Origin: Dehalococcoidia bacterium
GTDB lineage: Bacteria; Chloroflexota; Dehalococcoidia; Lucifugimonadales; JAGWBF01
Reading direction: 5' to 3'
Length of the DNA: 5,905 bases
Assembly: GCA_021296015.1 (NCBI GenBank)
Contig: JAGWBG010000106.1
Span: 1-5,905, forward strand
In this document: piece by piece, positions 1-5,775 of the stretch
Layout: the number at the start of each line of letters is the position of its first letter
Numbering within the stretch: the first letter of the stretch is position 1
Notes under the pieces: model-generated
Database searches by the model: none
Told to the model about the DNA's origin: nothing
Seen by the model: the letters and a program-made list of their open reading frames with translations, nothing else
Translations under genes and position numbers: made by a program

Positions 1-2
1 TT

Positions 3-767
3 CCCGATGGCGAGAGGCTCACGGCGGAGACGGCAGGGGCCTATGGTTCCTCGGACGGGCGAATGGTATCCCTTCGTCTGGCGGAGTCCCGTGACCTGGA
101 GTTCCCCCGGGCAGTGGTATTTGACCTTCCAGACTACCATTTCGACGGTGAACTGATTCACATGCGAGCGCTGGACGACCTGGCCGGGTGCGCCAGCATC
201 CTGACGGCCCTGATAATGTTGGCCAACAATGAAGATGTGGGAGAGGTGTACGGAGTGTTCACCAGGGCCGAGGAGGTTGGCCTCATAGGGGCACGTCTCA
301 TGGCCGAAGGTGGGACACTGCCAAAGGATACCATCGTCGTGTCACTGGAGGCCAGCCGGACTCTACCCGGAGCGGTCATCGGCCAAGGGCCGGTGATACG
401 GGTGGGAGATGCCACCTTCACATTCGACGCCGAGGCGGAGGGAGTGCTGCTGAAGGCACGGGAGGAACTGTCGGAGCATCAGCCCGATTTCAAGGCACAG
501 CGTCAGCTTATGAGTGGCGGTACTTGCGAGGCCAGCGCATTCAGGTACTACGGCTATTCCTCCACCGGCATTGCCTTTCCCCTGGGGAATTATCACAACG
601 CAACTCCCGACGGCGGAGTAGATGCCGAGTATATCCACGTAAATGACTTCACCGGCGGAGTGGAGTTAATAGTACAGGCTGCTCGCAGCGTGGGCCGACG
701 GCAAGAGTCGCGCTCCTGGCAGCGCATGAAGAGCATACCCGAGGACTACCGACGGAGGTTAACCTAG
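3..767 (+). CDS. M42/M28-like zinc aminopeptidase, C-terminal part (5' truncated by the window)
   Basis: The frame is open to the left edge, so the ATG at 63 is probably internal and the true start lies outside the window. Counting from that ATG, the pattern of co-catalytic two-metal peptidases is visible: RALDDLAG (residues 35-42, bridging Asp), TRAEEVGLIGAR (67-78, the Glu-Glu pair acting as general base and metal ligand), SLEASR (94-99, a further acidic ligand) and NYHNATPDGG (176-185, terminal metal His). This order matches M42 glutamyl aminopeptidase/endoglucanase-type proteins, which remove N-terminal residues from peptides in the cytoplasm. The family is seen; the substrate is not known. 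A downstream M28 or M20-like assignment is less likely but possible. The gene converges with the amidohydrolase and the two stop codons overlap in CTAG (764-767), so neither has room for a terminator between them. Confidence 0.8.
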   Translation, partial: PDGERLTAETAGAYGSSDGRMVSLRLAESRDLEFPRAVVFDLPDYHFDGELIHMRALDDLAGCASILTALIMLANNEDVGEVYGVFTRAEEVGLIGARLMAEGGTLPKDTIVVSLEASRTLPGAVIGQGPVIRVGDATFTFDAEAEGVLLKAREELSEHQPDFKAQRQLMSGGTCEASAFRYYGYSSTGIAFPLGNYHNATPDGGVDAEYIHVNDFTGGVELIVQAARSVGRRQESRSWQRMKSIPEDYRRRLT

Positions 768-1945
768 CACTCCCCCACCCGCAGCAGGCGGCCATCTCGC
801 CATGCCACTGCCCCGTCTCGCACCGTCAGGAAAGTATCCAGGCGAAGCTTACCCTCGGCGGTGTGGTTGGACATGTCCTGCCACACAAAGCGCCCCTCCC
901 TCTGCTCAAAGACCGCCGCATCCCCCGCCATGCCGGGCACCAGGGAACCTATCTCGCCGTCGAGGCTCAGCGCCCTGGAGGCTCGTGAAGTGCTGGAGGC
1001 AACAGCATCCTCCAGGGGCATCCCCATAGCGTGGAACTGGCTTACCAAATCGTTCTGCTTGTAGACCACCCTGTCCGCCGGGGGAATATGTATATCGGTG
1101 CTGATGGTTGTGGGGAAAAAGTCGTGCCGCAATGCTCCCCTGGCCACGTCCAAATCACAGTGGACCCCGGCATGGGCCACGTCCAATATCACTCCCCGGT
1201 CGGCGGCGGCCTTCACCTCCGGCCTGACCTTGCCGTTGGCGTCAAGGATGCCCTCCGGGTTGCCATTGAAAATGTGGGTAGCAATGTCGCCCGGTCCCAG
1301 GTGTTCCAGGATGTCGGGCAAAGGTATCGGCGTACCACTTATATGCACCATGAGCTTGACCCCGGCCTTGTCGGCGGCTTCTCGAGCCCTCCTCAGAGCG
1401 TTATGGGCATCCCAATGGGAGACGGCATCCACGTGCATCCTCACCTTGACGCCGATAAGAAAGCCCGGGTTTTCCTTGATGGCATCCGCCGTGCGGTCGG
1501 CGTCCACCAAACGCATGTCCCGAAGCTCTCCTCCCAGCACCGGATTCAGTAGCAGGCCGGTGGCGCCTATATGCAGAAAGGCCAGAAGGCGGGTCCTCTT
1601 GGCGGGAAAAACATAGTCGCGCATAGCCATGTAATTCGCCCAACCCGCACTGCCGGCATCAATCCCCGTGGTCACTCCGGCGGACAGGCAAGTCTCGTCG
1701 GCGTTTGTGGCGCTTGTATTGCCCCCATGATAGAAATGGCCGTGAATGTCTATAAGCCCTGGCGTCACCAACTTGCCGGTTACATCTACCGACTGAGCAG
1801 CCTGAGTGGGGTCAATCCTTTCGGCCACTGCGACCACCCTGCCATCCTTGAAAGCCACGTCCCTGCGGTCATGGATATTCTGGCCAGGGTCCAACAGTGT
1901 ACCACCCTTCAGTACAAGGTCGTAAGCTTGCTGTTGAGTCGCCAT
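764..1945 (-). CDS. Zinc-dependent amidohydrolase/deacetylase (EF_0837/Atu3266-like)
   Basis: A 393-residue protein, the usual length for an amidohydrolase-superfamily TIM-barrel enzyme. The N-terminal beta-sandwich strand (LVLKGGTLLDP-like, about 10-20) leads into PGLIDIHGH (62-70), whose HxH (His68, His70) binds metal. Lys167 (GVKVRM) is the likely carboxylated bridging lysine. His201 (MVHISG) and His224 (THIFNG) are further ligands and Asp284 (STDIH) is the catalytic base. The C-terminal sandwich contains LVPGMAGDAAVF (about 335-346), typical of the family. The motif set matches the EF_0837/Atu3266 group, members of which act as deacetylases or amidases on small substrates, rather than dihydroorotase. 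The exact substrate cannot be read. The ATG at 1945 is preceded by GAGGGA with suitable spacing. The small unknown gene ends 46 bases upstream in the same direction, suggesting co-transcription. Confidence 0.88.
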   Translation of the reverse strand: MATQQQAYDLVLKGGTLLDPGQNIHDRRDVAFKDGRVVAVAERIDPTQAAQSVDVTGKLVTPGLIDIHGHFYHGGNTSATNADETCLSAGVTTGIDAGSAGWANYMAMRDYVFPAKRTRLLAFLHIGATGLLLNPVLGGELRDMRLVDADRTADAIKENPGFLIGVKVRMHVDAVSHWDAHNALRRAREAADKAGVKLMVHISGTPIPLPDILEHLGPGDIATHIFNGNPEGILDANGKVRPEVKAAADRGVILDVAHAGVHCDLDVARGALRHDFFPTTISTDIHIPPADRVVYKQNDLVSQFHAMGMPLEDAVASSTSRASRALSLDGEIGSLVPGMAGDAAVFEQREGRFVWQDMSNHTAEGKLRLDTFLTVRDGAVAWRDGRLLRVGEC

Positions 1946-1991
1946 ATACTTCCCTCTTTACGTGATTATTCAATCCCGACAGGCTGAGTTT

Positions 1992-2447
1992 CTACTCTCT
2001 TCCCAGGTAGTACCTCCACCGGCGGAGCTTGGGGAGAACCCTCTCAGCCAGCCGGTCAAAATCCTCGATAGTGACCTCGGTATCCTTATCAAGATGGAAA
2101 GTCCCCCATTTTTCAAGGGCTTCTTCAGTAAAACGCTCAACCAGATGGGGAGACCTACCCGCCAATCTGCCCAGCTGGAAGGCCAGCGTTACTGCAAGCT
2201 GATTGTTCACGATTCGCTCAAAGGCATCCGGGTCATCCAGGTCGTCGGGAATGCCACCACACTGAATCAGGAAATCATCCAGCACCTGCTCAACGACTTC
2301 AGGTATATCGGCCAACTCGATCCGGGTCATGTATTCAGTCAGCCGGTCGGCAAGCTCCTTGACCCCTTCCTCGGGGAGGAGGTCTGCATCCCGCCCTGGT
2401 GGGTCATAGGAGTCCCTGCCCTCCGCTTCCGTCATATCAACTCCCAT
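1992..2447 (-). CDS. Small acidic hypothetical protein
   Basis: I do not recognise this 151-residue protein. It has an acidic, Pro/Asp-rich N-terminus (1-25), then charged amphipathic helices (about 28-62, 72-96, 98-113), and a basic, aromatic C-terminal end (LRRWRYY, 141-147). There is one cysteine (Cys63), no signal peptide and no membrane segment, so it is probably a soluble cytoplasmic protein. Two starts are possible. The ATG at 2447 has only a distant GAGGA, while the ATG at 2435 has GGGAG five bases upstream and is the better ribosome-binding fit (147 residues). It sits directly before the amidohydrolase gene and downstream of a promoter-like sequence, so it is probably the first gene of that operon. 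The antisense frame here is longer, but its protein has low-complexity features of a shadow frame. Confidence 0.65.
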   Translation of the reverse strand: MGVDMTEAEGRDSYDPPGRDADLLPEEGVKELADRLTEYMTRIELADIPEVVEQVLDDFLIQCGGIPDDLDDPDAFERIVNNQLAVTLAFQLGRLAGRSPHLVERFTEEALEKWGTFHLDKDTEVTIEDFDRLAERVLPKLRRWRYYLGRE

Positions 2448-2487
2448 ACGTGCGAGGTAAGTCCTCTACAAGTGTCATTACCGGCAT

Positions 2488-2514
2488 ATTTTACCACAGG
2501 GAAGGACTTGTCAG
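2488..2514 (-). promoter_or_regulatory. Sigma70-type extended -10 promoter for the leftward operon
   Basis: On the minus strand CTGACA (2514-2509) is followed after 15 bases by TAAAAT (2493-2488), with TGG immediately before the -10 (extended -10). Each hexamer matches the consensus at five of six positions. The spacer is shorter than the optimal 17, which the TG extension could offset. It lies about 40-50 bases upstream of the two candidate starts of the small hypothetical gene, in a sensible place for the hypothetical-amidohydrolase operon. Only the sequence match supports it. Confidence 0.45.
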
Positions 2515-2547
2515 GCGCTTCCCCCTCCGACCCATGAAAGTGTCCTG

Positions 2548-2576
2548 GTATCCGACCGTGTCGGAAGTGGTATACT
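2548..2576 (+). promoter_or_regulatory. Extended -10 promoter with inverted repeat (possible operator) for the dehydratase gene
   Basis: TGGTATACT (2568-2576) gives an extended -10 (TGn plus TATACT). No good -35 is present. In its place sits a perfect inverted repeat, TCCGAC-CGT-GTCGGA (2551-2565), and the half-site TCCGACC also occurs at 2526-2532, 25 bases earlier. A repeat overlapping the -35 region is the usual position for a repressor or activator site. The dehydratase start follows 67 bases downstream. The repeat could instead be a small RNA hairpin or chance. Confidence 0.35.
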
Positions 2577-2642
2577 TGCGAATAGACAGGCTCATCATGG
2601 AGTATGGTCATAGAAGTAGTCCCATAAGCAGGAGGCAGCCAG

Positions 2643-3764
2643 ATGGTCCTGGAACCCGGTAAGATTACAGAAGAGGGAATTCAGCGGCTCAGGGAGCGCA
2701 TCGGTACATACAACCGCCCGCGTCAGTACGGGGTGGGCCTTTTCAACGAGTACGCATCCCGGGACGCCATACGCCACTTCTGCCAGGGTATCGGCGACCC
2801 CAATCCTATCTACTGGGACGAGGAATATGCCCGCCACACTGTCTACGGTACTATAATCGCTCCTCCGGCCTTCCTCTATAGCGTCTACTGGTGCTCGGGT
2901 CGTACAGGAGGTCTCCCCGGCGTTCACGGTTTCCACGCAGGCAACGATTGGGAATGGTTCAGGCCCATTCACCTGGGTGACCGTATCTCGGTGCAGGAGC
3001 AATTCACGGGCCTGGATGAGAAGGAGAGTCAGTTCGCCGGTCACGTCCTGATTCAGTCCAGTGTTTGCCATTACTACAATCAGAGGGGCGAGGTGATAGC
3101 CCGGTGCAGGGGCTGGCAGGTAAGGGCGGAGCGCACCGCCGCAAGAGAGCACCGAAAGTATACCTTCGAGCCATACCGGTACACACAGGACGAGGTACGG
3201 GCCATGGAAGAGGCAGTCCTGTCCGAGGAGGCCCGAGGCCGCACCCCCCGTTGGTGGGAGGAGGTGGAGTTGGAGGAGGACCTCAATCCTGTGGTTAAGG
3301 GGCCCTTGAGTCATGGCGACATACAGGCTTTTGTCGCCGGATGTATCGGGGGGCTATCCCACGGCCTACAGCTGAGAGAGATGAAACGTCATCCATCCTG
3401 GGGATTCAGGGACCCGAATACGGGCGCTCAGGAGGCCATCATCCGAGTACACGACGTACAGGAAGCAGCGGAAAGCGCAGGGCTTCCCGGAGCGTATGAC
3501 TACGGCTGCCAGCGTTGTTGCTGGATGGGACACCTGCTAACCAACTGGATGGGAGATCACGGCTTCCTGAAGAAGATGTACGTTGAGCTACGCCGGTTCA
3601 ACGTAGTTGGGGACACTACCTGGTGCAAGGGCAAGGTCACCGGCAAACGTCAAGAGGAAAGTGAACACCTGGTGGACCTGGAGATTTGGGGAGAGAATCA
3701 GCGGGGTGAGGTCACCACCAAGGGGACTGCCGTGGTGCGGCTGCCATCCAGAAACACAACGTAG
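2643..3764 (+). CDS. FAS1-like/MaoC-type double-hotdog dehydratase
   Basis: A 373-residue soluble protein with two hotdog-type halves. The N-terminal half (about 25-165) resembles the MaoC N-terminal/FAS1-like dehydratase domain, with the hotdog signature GIGDPNPIYWDEEYA (49-63) followed by GTIIAPPAFLYS (69-80). The C-terminal half (about 205-365) carries YDYGCQRCCWMGHLLTNWMG (285-304) and FNVVGDTTWCKGKV (319-332), a block typical of proteins annotated as FAS1-like dehydratase domain proteins. Relatives act on acyl-CoA or acyl-ACP thioesters, hydrating enoyl or dehydrating 3-hydroxyacyl groups. In this protein the His of the classical GDxNPxH hydratase motif is Tyr57, while Asp52 is kept. The start is firm: AGGAGG (2630-2635) lies 7 bases before the ATG. 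It is transcribed alone, divergently from the hypothetical-amidohydrolase operon and convergently with the selenoprotein companion gene. Acyl substrate unknown. Confidence 0.85.
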   Translation: MVLEPGKITEEGIQRLRERIGTYNRPRQYGVGLFNEYASRDAIRHFCQGIGDPNPIYWDEEYARHTVYGTIIAPPAFLYSVYWCSGRTGGLPGVHGFHAGNDWEWFRPIHLGDRISVQEQFTGLDEKESQFAGHVLIQSSVCHYYNQRGEVIARCRGWQVRAERTAAREHRKYTFEPYRYTQDEVRAMEEAVLSEEARGRTPRWWEEVELEEDLNPVVKGPLSHGDIQAFVAGCIGGLSHGLQLREMKRHPSWGFRDPNTGAQEAIIRVHDVQEAAESAGLPGAYDYGCQRCCWMGHLLTNWMGDHGFLKKMYVELRRFNVVGDTTWCKGKVTGKRQEESEHLVDLEIWGENQRGEVTTKGTAVVRLPSRNTT

Positions 3765-3844
3765 CGCCGGATAGGGTACTGTCTGCTACTTCATCCATGG
3801 GCTGGTATAACCAGACGTTTCAGGGTTTACTTCCGATGCGCGGA

Positions 3845-4819
3845 TCAAGGTATGTGGACTGGTTTGGTCACTGCCCAGGAATCGCCGAAGGTGGGCATGA
3901 AGGTGGCGTGGTAAGGCTCCGGCCCACCGGCCACGACTAGCATAATGTCATCAGGCCTCCTGACCTGATGGACCATACCATCCGAGATTACCGGGTCAAT
4001 GCGTTGCCGGCGCACCATCGGTCGAAGCTCCGAGACCGGGATGCCGCCCTTCTCATAGAGGAACCTCTTCACGTCCGGCTTCGACATACCCGCTCTGAGG
4101 GCCAGTTGAGCATGGCCGCCGGTGATAATCATTGCCGGTTCACCTTTGCCAAGATGCAAATTGTTGCTTCCCATCTGCCCGAAGTCCCGCGCCATAACCC
4201 ACAGCATATCGTGAAGGTTTTGATAGGTTGTTGTGATTGTGTTGAGGGTCCCGTTGAAGGAGTTGACGGTAACTGTGCTGTCCTCCCGCCGGAATCCCCT
4301 TTCCACGTGGAGCGGCTCCCAGGGATTGTTCTCCTCATCTTCGCCAAAGCATAACGTATACTTGCCGGGAAATCCGTGAATTGCCTTGTCAACCTCGCCG
4401 GGCCGTGCGCCACCAATATTCATCAGAACCAGAGACAGGGCACGGCCTATGGTTGCATTGGCTCTCCAACCCCTGCCGAGGCAGTTGCGGCCACAGTTGA
4501 CGTTAATCTGATGGCGGATAGGGCCATTGATAATGATTCCTACGCCACAGGGATTGGTCGTAGTCTGGACACCGTCCAGATTGAATTGCTCCTCACATAC
4601 CGCCTCGATGGCGGCGACGAGAACGGGCATGTACTGGGGAAGACAACCCGCCATCACTCCATTGACGGCTATCTTCTCGACTGTAGCCTCTCCACCGGAA
4701 GGACTCAGGACCCCCACTACATGGTCCTCAGGCAAGCCTGCTCCCTCTATCATTCTCCACACCCTGTCCTCGGTAGGTGGAATAATCGGGAGTCCATCGC
4801 CCAAGCCCTGGGATGTCAC
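3845..4819 (-). CDS. UGSC-selenoprotein companion protein (large, Cys-containing, function unknown)
   Basis: A 324-residue protein of a family I recognise only as a common neighbour of UGSC (seleno)proteins. Recognisable conserved-looking blocks are DGLPIIPPTEDRV (8-20), PSGGEATVEKIAVNGVMAGC (40-59), TTTNPCG (86-92), NGPI (98-101), NCGRNCLGRGWRANATIGRA (108-127), GGARPGEVDKAIHGFPGKY (136-154), NPWEPLHVERGF (165-176) and MGSNNLHLG (216-224). Cys59, Cys91, Cys109 and Cys113 (Cys-x3-Cys) could take part in redox chemistry with the selenoprotein; that is inference. The start is unusual. It is a GTG at 4819, two codons after an in-frame stop, with no nearby Shine-Dalgarno sequence, and it lies 5 bases past the T run of a terminator-like hairpin. 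The next Met (23) would remove the DGLPIIPPT block, so the GTG (or a nearby TTG at 4804) is preferred. No membrane segment or signal peptide. Confidence 0.75.
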   Translation of the reverse strand: MTSQGLGDGLPIIPPTEDRVWRMIEGAGLPEDHVVGVLSPSGGEATVEKIAVNGVMAGCLPQYMPVLVAAIEAVCEEQFNLDGVQTTTNPCGVGIIINGPIRHQINVNCGRNCLGRGWRANATIGRALSLVLMNIGGARPGEVDKAIHGFPGKYTLCFGEDEENNPWEPLHVERGFRREDSTVTVNSFNGTLNTITTTYQNLHDMLWVMARDFGQMGSNNLHLGKGEPAMIITGGHAQLALRAGMSKPDVKRFLYEKGGIPVSELRPMVRRQRIDPVISDGMVHQVRRPDDIMLVVAGGPEPYHATFMPTFGDSWAVTKPVHIP

Positions 4820-4824
4820 GTACT

Positions 4825-4847
4825 AAAAAACAGACTCCGGGGAGTCT
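4825..4847 (-). terminator. Intrinsic terminator or attenuator between selenoprotein and companion gene
   Basis: On the minus strand AGACTCC-CC-GGAGTCT (4847-4832) forms a 6-7 base-pair hairpin. One base after it comes TTTTTT (4830-4825). This is a good rho-independent terminator 44 bases after the selenoprotein stop. Because the companion gene starts only 5 bases past the T run, it may act as an attenuator that lowers, rather than abolishes, companion expression. The preceding GGG allows a competing weak pairing GGGA-GAC-TCCC that would disrupt the terminator stem. Confidence 0.65.
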
Positions 4848-4890
4848 CCCGCGTCCACTTGCTGAGAACGTAGCAGCGGTCGGCGACTAG

Positions 4891-5439
4891 TCACTTGTTA
4901 CTCCCGGTCCACAATAGCTTCCCTGCGGCCTCATCAAAGGTAATCTGGGCAAGGTAGCGCAGTTCTTCATCGGAAAGCTCCTCAATATTGGAGGGAAGGA
5001 CCAATATCTCCAGTCCAGGCTCGCCCTGGGCGTGGGCTATGGTGCTGGCAAGCTCCTTGAACTCCCCTGTAACCATGACCACCGAGGGAACCCCTCCCCG
5101 CTCCAGCATAATTGCGTCGTGGACACTCCACGTCGTGCAGGAGCCTCAATGGCCCATGCCAACTATAGCGGCGTCCGCCTTTTCTACAAGGGCGTTAAGC
5201 CTATCTTCGATGAGAGGGCCGGATAGGTCGAGGTTGACAGTCCTCATGACCTCTCGGATTTCGTACTTGTCTTTGGCAATCTCTTCAAAATGATTCGCCA
5301 TCACGTCGTAGCTGCGCCAGGCGTTACTGACAACTCCCAGGGTATTGTTACCAAGACTCACCACTCTAGGAGCCAATCCCACATCCCCAACCATCGGATG
5401 CGCGGTAGGGTCGAGAATCTTTATAATCTTACCGCTCAT
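4891..5439 (-). CDS. UGSC-family selenoprotein with in-frame UGA (selenocysteine)
   Basis: A plain reading gives two short frames, 5457-5146 and 5109-4891. They share one frame, with a single TGA at 5148-5146 between them, and the joined reading is GHUGSCTTWSVHDAIMLERG, the signature of UGSC-family (seleno)proteins. With the start at 5439 the protein has 182 residues, selenocysteine is residue 98 and the partner Cys is 101 (U-x-x-C redox pair). The N-terminus KIIKILDPTAHP is also typical of the family as I know it. The ATG at 5439 has AAGGGA (5452-5447) seven bases upstream, while the ATG at 5457 has no Shine-Dalgarno sequence, so the shorter start is chosen; the longer form gives 188 residues. 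The real stop at 4893-4891 is also TGA. Probably cytoplasmic: no signal peptide or membrane span. The family's reaction is not established; a selenol-based redox or reductive-cleavage role is inferred. Confidence 0.85.
5100..5148 (-). promoter_or_regulatory. Candidate bacterial SECIS element (selenocysteine insertion stem-loop)
   Basis: Directly 3' of the recoded UGA (5148-5146) the mRNA can fold into an apical hairpin CGUGGA-GUG-UCCACG (5132-5118), a perfect 6 base-pair stem with a 3-base loop starting with G. It is closed below by GCUCC (5144-5140) pairing with GGAGC (5104-5100), with short interior pairs and bulges between. The apical loop begins about 20 bases after the UGA. Bacterial SECIS elements bound by SelB usually have a short stem-loop with G at the start of the loop, some 16-37 bases after the UGA, and this fits. 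Pairing was done by eye, without energy calculation. Confidence 0.6.
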
Positions 5440-5446
5440 CACACCA

Positions 5447-5452
5447 TCCCTT
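5447..5452 (-). promoter_or_regulatory. Ribosome-binding site deciding the selenoprotein start
   Basis: AAGGGA on the minus strand lies seven bases before the ATG at 5439. It falls inside the longer alternative reading frame that starts at 5457, for which no such site exists. This is the reason for preferring the internal start. Confidence 0.5.
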
Positions 5453-5464
5453 TTCATCTAGCGT

Positions 5465-5502
5465 ATCATAGAGTGATTTTTTGAGTCTTATCCGTTTTTA
5501 TA
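5465..5502 (-). promoter_or_regulatory. Possible promoter region of the selenoprotein gene
   Basis: Two -10-like hexamers occur on the minus strand upstream of the selenoprotein: TATGAT (5470-5465) and TATAAA (5502-5497). Neither has a convincing -35 hexamer at 16-18 bases. Initiation from TATGAT would leave a leader of roughly 20 bases carrying the AAGGGA site. The same AT-rich stretch contains a perfect TATAAT on the plus strand (5499-5504), which could point toward the last gene, also without a good -35. Confidence 0.25.
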
Positions 5503-5649
5503 ATCCCTATCCGACAAACCATTCAGGTAATGATTTGAACGCTATCCTACCCTTTGCAGATGGACTGTGTCAAGCTTCCTCTTGATCCCGCCTCTGACAT
5601 CCCCTCATTGACTTTCACTTCCCGGTCATTTAACCTCATGCACGTCGGT

Positions 5650-5663
5650 AGAACGTACATTCT
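5650..5663. promoter_or_regulatory. Near-palindromic possible operator
   Basis: AGAACGTACATTCT is a 14-base palindrome with one mismatched pair. The core GAAC-N4-(A/G)TTC differs by one base from the GAACN4GTTC sites bound by LexA in Gram-positive bacteria. It lies about 205 bases upstream of the last gene. The resemblance alone is weak; it may bind another dimeric regulator or be chance. Confidence 0.2.
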
Positions 5664-5670
5664 ATTTATG

Positions 5671-5713
5671 GCGTCCGGTCTTGGGGCAGGCTGAGCACAG
5701 ACAGACCGGATGC
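5671..5713 (+). other. Long-stem hairpin in the leader of the last gene
   Basis: GCGTCCGGTCT (5671-5681) pairs with AGACCGGATGC (5703-5713), giving 11 base pairs with one G-U in RNA and a 21-base loop. It stands 26 bases before the terminator-like hairpin, so both would be in the 5' leader if transcription starts upstream of 5671. It could be an RNA element or a protein-binding inverted repeat. No known riboswitch class was recognised. Confidence 0.4.
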
Positions 5714-5739
5714 GCATAAAGGATAGATAGGGTAACAAC

Positions 5740-5775
5740 AGCGGGACGGACCCCTGTAGGTCTGTCCCGCTTTTA
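5740..5775 (+). terminator. Strong intrinsic terminator-like hairpin (possible leader attenuator)
   Basis: AGCGGGACGGACC (5740-5752) pairs with GGTCTGTCCCGCT (5759-5771), giving 13 base pairs including one G-U, with a 6-base loop, followed by TTTTAT. This is a textbook rho-independent terminator on the plus strand. No rightward gene lies between it and the dehydratase more than 1.9 kb away, so it has nothing obvious to terminate. It lies 94 bases before the last gene's start, which suggests leader attenuation or the end of a small transcript from the intergenic region. On the minus strand the following sequence is not T-rich. Confidence 0.6.

Noticed and set aside
1031..1616. Plus-strand open frames of 172-173 codons
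   Set aside because: They are antisense to the amidohydrolase, whose metal-binding motifs are intact across the same bases. They are shadow frames.
1962..2537. Plus-strand open frame of 191 codons opposite the small hypothetical gene
   Set aside because: It lacks a convincing ribosome-binding site and runs through the promoter region. The minus-strand frame has a Shine-Dalgarno site, a promoter and an operon position.
2595..3314. Minus-strand open frame of 239 codons
   Set aside because: It is antisense to the dehydratase, which has clear hotdog motifs and a strong ribosome-binding site.
3802..3814. Hairpin CTGGT-ATA-ACCAG between the convergent dehydratase and companion genes as a terminator
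   Set aside because: The stem is only 5 base pairs and no proper T run follows on either strand, so it is too weak to call.
4376..4873. Plus-strand open frame of 165 codons
   Set aside because: It is antisense to the selenoprotein companion gene, whose conserved blocks cover the same bases, and no family resemblance was seen.
4891..5457. Two separate small genes (5457-5146 and 5109-4891) or a pseudogene with a premature stop
   Set aside because: Both halves lie in one frame with a single UGA between them. The residues flanking it form the UGSC-family motif, and a SECIS-like stem-loop follows. Selenocysteine read-through explains this better than decay.
5682..5735. TPP-riboswitch-like fragment (GGGGCAGGCTGAG, then GATAGGG)
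   Set aside because: The fragment resembles one side of the TPP core, but the ACCTGATCTGG-type segment and its pairing partners are missing, and the bases lie in the loop of an 11 base-pair stem.
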